Source of the DNA: an uncultured Gammaproteobacteria bacterium
GTDB lineage: Bacteria > Pseudomonadota > Gammaproteobacteria > Pseudomonadales > Azotimanducaceae_A
Length of the DNA stretch: 17,126 nt
NCBI GenBank assembly: GCA_913041025.1
Contig: CAJWGQ010000044.1
Span: forward strand, 1 to 17,126
Direction of reading: 5' to 3'
The position numbers and the translations under genes were made by a program. Positions 1 to 6,801 of this stretch are shown here, piece by piece; position 1 is the first letter of the stretch; each line of letters begins with the position of its first letter. Under the pieces are notes generated by a model that saw only the letters and a list, made by a program, of their open reading frames with translations, was not told the DNA's origin and made no database searches.

Positions 1-20
1 TCTAACGCTGCTTCACTCAT
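1..20 (-). CDS. 5' end of an unidentified gene leaving the left edge
   Basis: On the minus strand an ATG at 20-18 opens a frame reading M-S-E-A-A-L that runs off the window. A weak purine-rich stretch (AGAGAAC, 32-26) lies 5 nt upstream. It follows the patatin gene on the same strand with a gap of 78 nt, so it could be a third member of that operon. Only six codons are visible, so no function can be assigned and the start itself may be fortuitous. I see no convincing terminator between 21 and 98. Confidence 0.3.
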
Positions 21-98
21 TGATTGTTCTCTGTAGTTACTGAAAACATAACCCTAGTTAACGTCTGATCCGATATCAAGCTCTCTTAAAAACCCAGG

Positions 99-1235
99 TC
101 AGTCAGACCCAACCAAAAACTCTCGAATTTCTGCCATTCGCTCCGCGGTATCTTCCTCACCTAACCGAATTAGGAGATCAATGTAATCCTTTTCAAAAAT
201 GACCATCGAAAGCGCATCGGCACTCCTGCGGTCTTTCCCTGCAAGCCCCCTCTCTAGATATCTAAACAGTTTTGGTAGGGTAAATTCATGCTCCGAGGCG
301 AGTTTACCGAGGTCTTGCTGAGGTCTTAAAACCATCACTTCCACACGCCGAAAATCATTTGCTTCAGTCTGATTTGCCACACCCAGCAATCGATTAATTC
401 GATTCATCTGTAACGCATCATAATCCAATAAATCCAGAAATATTGAATTCAAAAGAACTCCGGCAACCTGTCCGGGAGACGGGTATTCTTCAACTATTTT
501 TGGACTCTCCAAATCAGGTATTACTCTCGGTGAAACCGCTAAAATCTTACTGGCTCCTAGATGCATCGCCGGCGACAAAGGCGCATTGAGCCGAATACCG
601 CCGTCTCCATACCAGACATCATCAACGCTCACTGCTGGAAAAAAAAACGGTAATGCTGAGGAAGCCATGACATGCTTTATGGATAATTTAGTAGCTTTGG
701 CTTTGATTTGACTCCGATTCCAAATATTTTGCCCAGCGCCCTGGACCCAAGCCACCGAATGTCCTGAAGAATACTCAGTACCAATAACGGCTATTGCATC
801 CAGCACTTGAGATTGAATATTTTCATCAATTCCTTGTAAAACCAGGCTTTGATGCTCGAGCACCTTTTTCAAAAAATCCTCTAAAGGCTGATTGTCGACC
901 ATCCCTCTCAGATTATTCGCACCTAAACGTCCTCCCGTTAAAAATCGACCGATCACGAGAAAAATTCTCTGCAAAATTCGGCGTAAATCGGTGTGATACA
1001 CCTTTCTCGTTTCAAGCTGAAGCCAGGTTTCGATCAAGGAATTTACAGCGCTTGACCACTGTCCTTGATAAGAGGCCAGGTAGACCGCATTGATCGCGCC
1101 GGCAGATACACCAGTTATGATTTTTGGACGATACTCAGGGATTTCTCTCGCAATCTGACGAAGGCATCCCACCTGATAGGCAGCACGTGCACCCCCACCC
1201 GAGAGCACCAAAGCGTTGCGGTCTTCGGAATTCAA
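99..1235 (-). CDS. Patatin-like phospholipase family protein
   Basis: Predicted serine lipid acyl hydrolase of 378 aa. Seen in the protein: the oxyanion-hole glycine loop LSGGGAR (residues 11-17), the nucleophile elbow G-V-S-A-G (42-46, Ser44) and the second catalytic residue in the D-G-G motif (Asp211). Together these give the Ser-Asp dyad of patatins. No signal peptide or membrane span is evident, so a cytosolic or membrane-surface enzyme is likely. The C-terminal third is helical and charged, as in bacterial RssA/YlbK-like patatins with an extra domain. The start is TTG at 1235-1233. It shares the four bases TTGA with the stop of the upstream LLM oxidoreductase gene, implying translational coupling. 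The lipid substrate is unknown. Confidence 0.88.
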   Translation of the reverse strand: MNSEDRNALVLSGGGARAAYQVGCLRQIAREIPEYRPKIITGVSAGAINAVYLASYQGQWSSAVNSLIETWLQLETRKVYHTDLRRILQRIFLVIGRFLTGGRLGANNLRGMVDNQPLEDFLKKVLEHQSLVLQGIDENIQSQVLDAIAVIGTEYSSGHSVAWVQGAGQNIWNRSQIKAKATKLSIKHVMASSALPFFFPAVSVDDVWYGDGGIRLNAPLSPAMHLGASKILAVSPRVIPDLESPKIVEEYPSPGQVAGVLLNSIFLDLLDYDALQMNRINRLLGVANQTEANDFRRVEVMVLRPQQDLGKLASEHEFTLPKLFRYLERGLAGKDRRSADALSMVIFEKDYIDLLIRLGEEDTAERMAEIREFLVGSD

Positions 1236-2275
1236 TCAGTATTCCTTAAATCAACAATAATCTGTGAAAGTTCCTCTTCATCCTGCTCGCTGTCTACGGG
1301 AATGCTGACTTCGATGCGATCAAGGAGCAATCCAAAACGCTCGTGAATTTTTGATGCGAGATCATCGTATAACGCGACGATGACAATCTCTTCCAAAAGT
1401 TCATCGCTAACTAGCTCCGACATCTCGGCCCAGCGATTAGTGCGGGACAATTGATTCATTTCTTGACACAGATCCTGTAACTGAAAGACGTCAAACGCTT
1501 TAGCGTATGCAGGAGTCGATAGATAAAAGGCGAGTCGTTGCCTCGCGACCTCCTTTCGCGCAACCAGGACCTCCTCATCCTTAGCGGTTGCGATTAAAGG
1601 CTTCAGGCAGACCTCGAATCCGTCTGACTTTTTCTTGTTTATCCGAGGTAATAACACTTCCGAAATGTATCTAGAACTACAAACAGGATGTAATCTCACT
1701 CCTTCAGCGATTTCAAATGCCACTTCAAACATCCCTGGATTAACCGCGGCAACATGAATTGGTATCGGAGCAAAATCCATTGGAGATGGTGTGAATAAGG
1801 GCACGCTTAAATTTAGTTTGTAATGCTTGGATTCATATTCCAGCGGCTCCTCTTTTTGCCAGCTTTGCCATATCGCTCTAAGCGCCCCCACATAATCTTT
1901 CATCCACTGACCAGGAGGATGCCACTGCAAACCATGACGCCTGCGAATATGTCCCTTAACTTGAGATCCAATACCAAGCTCAAAGCGACCACCGCTGATT
2001 CTGTGCGCTGTCCACGCAGACTGCGCCAAAGTAAACGGGCTCCTTGCAAATGCGATGGCAACCGAAGTGCCAAGCTTAACTCTGCTGGTTTGACTTGCAG
2101 CCAGCGATAGAATTTGAAAAGGATCGTCTTTGGTCTCCTCCATTAACAACGAGTAGTAACCAAGGCGATCGACCAACTGAGCATCCGAACCAATAGAATC
2201 ATAGTCCAGCCCCCTCTCTGGAGCTTGCAACCCTGGATCTAATTTACCTAAAGGAAGTAACGTTTCGGCTTTCAA
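1232..2275 (-). CDS. LLM-class (luciferase-like) flavin/F420-dependent oxidoreductase
   Basis: Bacterial-luciferase-fold oxidoreductase, about 347 aa from the chosen start. Supporting stretches are EETKDDPF near residue 46, the TSRVKLGTSVAIAFARSP segment, and SGGRFELGIGSQ followed by the HPPGQW region; these are typical of TIGR03617-like proteins. Family members use F420H2 or FMNH2; which one is used here cannot be read from the sequence. The frame stays open to an ATG at 2353, but that start would overlap the divergent transporter gene by 9 bp and add a hydrophobic 26-residue leader foreign to the family. I prefer the TTG at 2275-2273, where the family-like beginning LKAETLLPLGKLDPG starts. 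The ribosome-binding site there is weak. The gene is cotranscribed with the downstream patatin gene. Confidence 0.82.
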   Translation of the reverse strand: MKAETLLPLGKLDPGLQAPERGLDYDSIGSDAQLVDRLGYYSLLMEETKDDPFQILSLAASQTSRVKLGTSVAIAFARSPFTLAQSAWTAHRISGGRFELGIGSQVKGHIRRRHGLQWHPPGQWMKDYVGALRAIWQSWQKEEPLEYESKHYKLNLSVPLFTPSPMDFAPIPIHVAAVNPGMFEVAFEIAEGVRLHPVCSSRYISEVLLPRINKKKSDGFEVCLKPLIATAKDEEVLVARKEVARQRLAFYLSTPAYAKAFDVFQLQDLCQEMNQLSRTNRWAEMSELVSDELLEEIVIVALYDDLASKIHERFGLLLDRIEVSIPVDSEQDEEELSQIIVDLRNTD

Positions 2276-2344
2276 CTCTCGTTGTCCCAAAATAGAACCC
2301 AACAAATATATCAGCAAACCTAGGAGATGGCTTAGAATAAGACC
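2276..2344. promoter_or_regulatory. Putative divergent promoter region between LLM oxidoreductase and transporter genes
   Basis: With the LLM start placed at 2275, a 69-bp spacer separates the two divergent genes. On the plus strand TAGAAT (2333-2338) resembles a -10 box and ends only 6 nt before the transporter ATG, which would make that transcript nearly leaderless. On the minus strand TATATT (2310-2305) could be the -10 box for the LLM-patatin operon. I see no good -35 match for either. The ten bases TTAGAATAAG around the plus-strand box recur upstream of another gene in the window (see findings). This is inference from short motifs only. Confidence 0.3.
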
Positions 2345-3628
2345 ATGTTCCAATGGTTTTCTGCTCTCAAGCCACGGGTCAATGAAGTGTTCAGACCGGG
2401 TGGCACGCTCTTTTACGGGTGGGTAATGGTCTTAGCCTGTGCAGCTATTCAATGGCTGTCTGCTGTCACCTGGATGCACTCCTATGGTGCCTACACGGTG
2501 CTCTTACAAGCCGAGTTTGGTTGGAGCATGACGATTTTGTCTCTCGCCTTTGCCTTGACTCGCCTTGAGAGTGGCCTGCTTGGACCAATTCAGGGATGGC
2601 TCGTGGACCGGTTTGGGCCGCGCAAAATATTGACGATCGGCTTGATTATTTTCGCCATCGGCTTTTTTCTCTTTAGCCAGGTCAATTCCATTCCAGTCTT
2701 TTTCTTAGCGTTCATATTGATTGCGTTGGGCAGCAGTCTTGGAGGCTGGGCGACTCTCATGGTCCCTATCGTCCATTGGTTTGATCAGCATCGAGCGAAA
2801 GCAATAGCCTGGTCACAGCTCGGTTTTTCTTTAGGGGGATTGTGCGTGCCACTAATGGCAATTGGCCTGGAAAATTTTGGCTGGCGCCATATGGGTATCA
2901 TCTCTGGTCTAGTCATCCTGATTGCAGGACTTCCACTAGTTTCGCTTATCTACCACCGTCCCTCTGATAAGGGGTTAACCGTCGACGGCTCCGATAGGAA
3001 AGACGGTGACCAGTACGAAAACGAAGACAAACCAGAAACCCGCAGTTTTACCTGGCGAGAAGCAATAAAAGAGCGTTCGTTCTGGTTGCTATCGACCGGG
3101 CATAGTCTCTCTTTATTGGCGGTGAGCTCAATGTTGGCCCACCTGATTCCGCACCTGACTAATTCACTAAACTACTCACTCCGGGACGCCAGTATTGCTT
3201 TTTCACTGATGACGGGCTTGCAGTTGATTGGAATCTTTTTGGGTGGATATCTCGGGGACAAATACAACAAAAAGAAGTTGGTTGTATTCTGCATGCTGGG
3301 TCACTTCCTCGGGTTGATGGCAATCGCGTTCGCAAGTAATTCCTATTGGGTAGTTGCCTTCGCAATCCTTCATGGAATAGCCTGGGGGATAAGAGGTCCC
3401 TTAATGGTGGCTCTGCGAGCTGATTATTTTGGTTCAAAGTTTTTCGGAACCATAATGGGATTTTCATCTCTTATTGTAATGATCGGCATGACTTTTGGGC
3501 CAATTATCTGCGGCATCCTTTACGACTATTACGGCAACTATCAGTTAGCCTTCACGCTCATGGCTTCGGCTTCTCTGCTGGGGGCTGTTTGTTTCTGGCT
3601 ATGCGAATCACCACAAAGTCAGAAGTAA
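2345..3628 (+). CDS. MFS transporter, monocarboxylate/oxalate-formate antiporter-like
   Basis: Polytopic inner-membrane transporter of 427 aa with about 12 hydrophobic spans. Seen: the MFS motif A, GWLVDRFGPRKIL, after the second span and a degenerate second copy, GGYLGDKYNKKKL, in the C-terminal half. A long hydrophilic charged loop lies between spans 6 and 7 (roughly residues 200-240). The opening FYGWVMVLACAAIQW and the spacing resemble MCT/OFA-type carriers of small organic anions. The substrate is not determined; a carboxylate is a guess from the subfamily. There is no clear Shine-Dalgarno near the ATG; AGGAGAT lies 23 nt upstream, too far to serve. The gene is divergent from the LLM-patatin pair and lies upstream, on the same strand, of the CoA-transferase operon, but 689 bp separate them. 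Confidence 0.85.
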   Translation: MFQWFSALKPRVNEVFRPGGTLFYGWVMVLACAAIQWLSAVTWMHSYGAYTVLLQAEFGWSMTILSLAFALTRLESGLLGPIQGWLVDRFGPRKILTIGLIIFAIGFFLFSQVNSIPVFFLAFILIALGSSLGGWATLMVPIVHWFDQHRAKAIAWSQLGFSLGGLCVPLMAIGLENFGWRHMGIISGLVILIAGLPLVSLIYHRPSDKGLTVDGSDRKDGDQYENEDKPETRSFTWREAIKERSFWLLSTGHSLSLLAVSSMLAHLIPHLTNSLNYSLRDASIAFSLMTGLQLIGIFLGGYLGDKYNKKKLVVFCMLGHFLGLMAIAFASNSYWVVAFAILHGIAWGIRGPLMVALRADYFGSKFFGTIMGFSSLIVMIGMTFGPIICGILYDYYGNYQLAFTLMASASLLGAVCFWLCESPQSQK

Positions 3629-3749
3629 AATTATTTATCACTCCCCGACGTCTAAACTATTGCGCTTACAAAAAATTGAAATACCCTATTGGGCCAACCA
3701 TACTGACAGTCGCCTGTTATAAAGCTAACAAAAAGAAAAAACTAATAAA

Positions 3750-4043
3750 ATGCCAACTTCCTGCCATCTCCAATATCTAGTGAAAGGGGTCAACGCTGAA
3801 CGCGAAGACAAATTTAGTTTGCGTCAGGAAATAGTCGACGCCCTTCCAAACGCGAGCTCAATTAATCTATTACCAGTAGTGGAAGGTTTCTCCCTAGACC
3901 TGGAGTTTGCCGACATCGAACCCTTTTCGAAAGCTAGCTTTGAACCCTACCTCGCTGAGCAAGTCCTGCTTGAACTAATCAATCGTAAGTGTCAGACCAT
4001 AGGTTCTGTTTCATTACAATTGATGCACAGTGAATTCAACTAA
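3750..4043 (+). CDS. Possible small hypothetical protein (97 aa)
   Basis: Not recognised. The ORF encodes an acidic small protein with no signal peptide, no membrane span and no cofactor motif. The middle part (about residues 37-80) has a protein-like mix of hydrophobic and charged residues, for example SINLLPVVEGFSLDLEF. An in-frame GTG at 3780 is an alternative start. Neither start has a good ribosome-binding site. In its favour, a terminator-like hairpin follows the stop by about 18 nt. It may be a real small gene, a remnant of one, or a chance frame. Confidence 0.35.
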   Translation: MPTSCHLQYLVKGVNAEREDKFSLRQEIVDALPNASSINLLPVVEGFSLDLEFADIEPFSKASFEPYLAEQVLLELINRKCQTIGSVSLQLMHSEFN

Positions 4044-4061
4044 ACCTGTTATTACACTCCT

Positions 4062-4093
4062 CCAATGGGAAGTTATTGGTATTTTGTTTTTTT
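4062..4093 (+). terminator. Terminator-like hairpin with T-rich tail
   Basis: The stem CCAAT (4062-4066) pairs with ATTGG (4075-4079) across an 8-nt loop and is followed at once by a T-rich run (TATTTTGTTTTTTT, 4080-4093). The five-pair stem has only two G-C pairs, so it is a weak intrinsic terminator. Its position would close a transcript from the MFS transporter and/or the small ORF before the CoA-transferase operon begins. Confidence 0.42.
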
Positions 4094-4246
4094 CAAGTCT
4101 CAGTATCAGCCTTAGAACAGCTCTGGAAAAATAGAGTTGGTCAAAAGCCAGCAGCCTTCGCCTAAACAAATGCAACACGATCGCTGAATGCTATCACTGG
4201 TTAGATCTGAACCTTAAAATCTAAGATTTAAAACACTGAATGGCCA

Positions 4247-4252
4247 TATACT
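4247..4252 (+). promoter_or_regulatory. Candidate -10 box for the CoA-transferase/lar operon
   Basis: TATACT matches the sigma70 -10 consensus at five of six positions and would give a leader of about 58 nt. No good -35 is present at 16-18 nt upstream: TAAGAT is 19 nt away and TTTAAA 14 nt. The promoter might be activator-dependent. This is the best candidate I see for the operon starting at 4317. Confidence 0.3.
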
Positions 4253-4255
4253 TAG

Positions 4256-4303
4256 TCGTTCAACATAAACCAGACGATCTAAACTGCCTTATCGAACCAA
4301 GGC
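4256..4303 (+). promoter_or_regulatory. Two small hairpins in the leader of the CoA-transferase gene
   Basis: TCGT (4256-4259) can pair with ACGA (4274-4277). GCCTT (4286-4290) pairs perfectly with AAGGC (4299-4303) around an 8-nt loop. The second hairpin ends one base before the Shine-Dalgarno AAAGGGA (4305-4311) of the CoA-transferase. They could tune ribosome access or stabilise the mRNA, but such short stems also arise by chance. Confidence 0.25.
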
Positions 4304-4316
4304 TAAAGGGAATTTA

Positions 4317-5546
4317 ATGAATGCTCCGTTGGACGACATAACCGTAATTGAAATAGACAACTGGATGGCAGCTCCAAGCGCGGGCGCTGTACTGGCCGAT
4401 CTAGGTGCAAAAGTCATCAAAATAGAACCTTTAACAGGCGATCCTATGAGAGACATGAGCAGACCGATTAAAGGTGAAGGCTTTTCTGAAGATCTAAAAA
4501 ACTACGACTTTCAATTTGACGTGGATAATCGAGGAAAAAACTCCATTGCCATAGCTATCGACACTGACGAAGGGGCAAATATTGTTCGGCAACTGGTATC
4601 TAATGCTCATGTGTTTATGTGTAATCTTTTAATAGCAAGACAAGAAAAGTACAGCCTAGACCCACAAAGCTTGTTTAGAGAAAACTCCTCATTGGTTCAC
4701 GCAACGCTAACGGGCTACGGTACTTCTGGTCCTGACGCCATGCGCCCCGGCTACGATGTAACCGCTTTTTTTGGCAGATCCGGATTATACGACGCGCAGC
4801 GAGAGGGGGATGGCGGAATCGTTCCAATGGCACGACCGGCCCAAGGTGACCACACCACAGGACTCGCCTTCGTCGCATCGATTTTGGCTGCACTGAGGCA
4901 AGCTGAAAAAACTAAAACTGGTCAGATCGTGGAGACCTCCTTGTATGAAACGGCTGTGTGGACTCAAGCGTCCGACTACGCGGTCACTGCCGTTGACAAA
5001 GCCCCTGTGAGGAAACGGGATCGAGAACATATGTTAGCTATCAGTGCTAACCGTTTTCCATGTGGAGACGGAAAATGGATAGTGTTCAATATGATGCCGG
5101 ACGCAGCTTATTGGCCAAGAATATGTTCTGCTATAAATCTTGAGCACCTGATTGAAGACGAGCGATTTATTGATTCGAGTGCCAGATACAAATTAATGCC
5201 AGAGCTGATTGCCCTATTCGATGAGGCTCTTTCTCGCAAATCTAGAGACGAATGGGGGGGAATATTTGATAAGGCGGGCCTTATATGGGGGCCAGTCCTT
5301 TCCTTGGACGAAGTTCCTAAAGACCCTCATGCGCTCCAACTCGGTATGTTTCCAGAAATCGAACATCCCTCAATGGGTAGTTATCCTACCGTAAATATTC
5401 CAATGAGATTCGCAACATCAGACGTCAGGCCAAGGGGACCGGCACCCGAATTAGGTCAGCACACAGATTCAATTCTCGAATCTTTAGGCTTCGACAAGAC
5501 CCAATTGGATTCTTTGAAAAAAAATGGAATTGTTCTAAGCTCTTAA
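4317..5546 (+). CDS. Class III CoA-transferase (CaiB/BaiF family)
   Basis: Moves CoA from one acyl-CoA to a free carboxylic acid through an enzyme-bound anhydride. It is 409 aa, normal for the family. Seen: the N-terminal Rossmann part with VLADLGAKVIKIEPLTGDPMR (residues 25-45), the GYGTSGPDAMRPGYD segment (133-147) and the likely catalytic Asp178 in AQGDHTTG. The segment TGQIVETSLYETAVW follows, as in formyl-CoA and carnitine CoA-transferases. The substrate cannot be assigned. The ATG at 4317 has a good Shine-Dalgarno (AAAGGGA, 5 nt upstream). It is the first gene of a five-gene run; the thiolase follows after 21 nt. A formyl-CoA:oxalate role is possible, but no oxalyl-CoA decarboxylase is nearby. 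Confidence 0.9.
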   Translation: MNAPLDDITVIEIDNWMAAPSAGAVLADLGAKVIKIEPLTGDPMRDMSRPIKGEGFSEDLKNYDFQFDVDNRGKNSIAIAIDTDEGANIVRQLVSNAHVFMCNLLIARQEKYSLDPQSLFRENSSLVHATLTGYGTSGPDAMRPGYDVTAFFGRSGLYDAQREGDGGIVPMARPAQGDHTTGLAFVASILAALRQAEKTKTGQIVETSLYETAVWTQASDYAVTAVDKAPVRKRDREHMLAISANRFPCGDGKWIVFNMMPDAAYWPRICSAINLEHLIEDERFIDSSARYKLMPELIALFDEALSRKSRDEWGGIFDKAGLIWGPVLSLDEVPKDPHALQLGMFPEIEHPSMGSYPTVNIPMRFATSDVRPRGPAPELGQHTDSILESLGFDKTQLDSLKKNGIVLSS

Positions 5547-5567
5547 CACGTCAAGGAGGGAAATTAC

Positions 5568-6755
5568 ATGGAAAACATCGTTATAGTAGATTGTGTGAGA
5601 ACGGGCTTGGCCAAAGCTCATCGAGGCACCTTTAACCTAACTCGTTCTGATGATCTTGTCGCCCATTGCATCAATGCACTGCTTGAACGTAATCCTGCAG
5701 TAGACCCTGGAGCGATAGAGGATGTGATCTTAGGCTGCGGTCGACAGGTTGGAGAGCAATCGGCTAATGTCGCTAGACACGCAGTCGCATTATCAAAACT
5801 GCCTATCACTGTACCAGCGACTACCATCAGTCGAGCATGCTCCTCTGGTCTTAATTCGATTGCTTTTGCTGCGAATCAGCTTGCAAGCGGATGCTCTGAA
5901 ATAATGTTAGCTGGCGGTGTTGAGTCTATTACTGGTTTGGACAGAGGAAATCCCGGGGAACACGCGGAAAATCCAATATTAATGGAGCAGAAACCCGACA
6001 TCTTCATGGCCATGGGTAATACAGCAGAAGTGGTCGCTAGACGTTACCAAGTGAGCCGCGAGGCGCAAGATTTGTATGCTCTCCAAAGTCAACAACGTTA
6101 CGCAGCCGCTGAAGAAAAAGGGTTTATTCAAGAGGAAATAGTCCCTATGGAGGTCTCCTGGAGCAAAATCGTCGACAAACAAACCAAGGAAACACAAATA
6201 GTCGAAGGCATCGTTGATCGAGACGAATGCAATCGTCCGGGTACGACTCTGGAAGGCCTTAACAAACTAGGCCCAGCATTCGAAGAGGATGGCTCCGTGA
6301 CAGCTGGAAACGCATCACAATTATCAGATGGAGCCGCACTTGCTCTGCTTATGACCGAGAAGAAAGCAGAGAAGCTGGGGTTAGATATTATGGGTTATTT
6401 CAGAGGGTTTACCGTGGCAGGTTGCGAGCCTGACGAAATGGGTATAGGACCAGTTTTCGCGATACCCAAACTCTTGGATTACCTCGGGCTCACTCTAAAC
6501 GATATCGACCTAGTTGAACTTAACGAGGCCTTCGCAAGCCAATGCCTCTATTGTAGAGACCGATTGGGTATTGAGAATGAAATTTATAACGTCAATGGGG
6601 GCTCAATCGCTATAGGCCATCCATTTGGTATGACTGGAGCAAGACTAACCGGTTCAGTACTCAGGGAACTGAAGCGCAGGAACCAGCGCTATGGAATAGT
6701 TTCAATGTGTATTGGTAAAGGGATGGGTGCGGCTGGATTATTTGAAGCAGCTTGA
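5568..6755 (+). CDS. Thiolase (acetyl-CoA C-acyltransferase family)
   Basis: Condenses or cleaves 3-ketoacyl-CoA with CoA. It is 395 aa, the usual length. All catalytic elements are visible: the nucleophile Cys91 in ISRACSSG, the NEAFA motif (319-323), His351 in GHPFGMTGAR, and the second Cys381 in SMCIGKGMGAAG. The last motif has Lys384 where Gly is usual. The strong Shine-Dalgarno AAGGAGGG (5553-5560) is 7 nt before the ATG, so this is likely a highly translated member of the run. Placed after a CoA-transferase, it suggests breakdown of an acyl-CoA by thiolysis, though the biosynthetic direction cannot be excluded. Confidence 0.93.
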   Translation: MENIVIVDCVRTGLAKAHRGTFNLTRSDDLVAHCINALLERNPAVDPGAIEDVILGCGRQVGEQSANVARHAVALSKLPITVPATTISRACSSGLNSIAFAANQLASGCSEIMLAGGVESITGLDRGNPGEHAENPILMEQKPDIFMAMGNTAEVVARRYQVSREAQDLYALQSQQRYAAAEEKGFIQEEIVPMEVSWSKIVDKQTKETQIVEGIVDRDECNRPGTTLEGLNKLGPAFEEDGSVTAGNASQLSDGAALALLMTEKKAEKLGLDIMGYFRGFTVAGCEPDEMGIGPVFAIPKLLDYLGLTLNDIDLVELNEAFASQCLYCRDRLGIENEIYNVNGGSIAIGHPFGMTGARLTGSVLRELKRRNQRYGIVSMCIGKGMGAAGLFEAA

Positions 6756-6801
6756 CCTCGGCGAGAGAAAGAACAACCAAAACCAATTAAAGAAGGCGAT
6801 G

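Larger units (their letters stand above)
3629..4316. other. Long intergenic region upstream of the CoA-transferase operon
   Basis: About 690 bp without a confidently coding gene. It holds one doubtful 97-codon ORF (3750-4043), a terminator-like hairpin (4062-4093), a -10-like TATACT (4247-4252) and two small hairpins just before the CoA-transferase start. The six-pair hairpin TGACAG-TCGC-CTGTTA at 3704-3719 is not followed by a T-run. I see no tRNA, repeat array or recognisable riboswitch here. Confidence 0.5.

Noticed and set aside
3589..3780. 63-codon plus-strand frame overlapping the transporter 3' end
   Set aside because: It begins inside the transporter gene, is rich in Lys and Cys with no motif, and lacks a ribosome site.
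4317..5546. Oxalate degradation (formyl-CoA transferase with the upstream OFA-like transporter)
   Set aside because: No oxalyl-CoA decarboxylase is present, the transporter is separated by about 690 bp, and the thiolase neighbour does not fit that pathway.
6712..6801. Longer start for the Fe-S aldo/keto reductase
   Set aside because: It would begin within the thiolase gene and bury the Tat signal 30 residues inside; GAAGG at 6792-6796 marks the later start.
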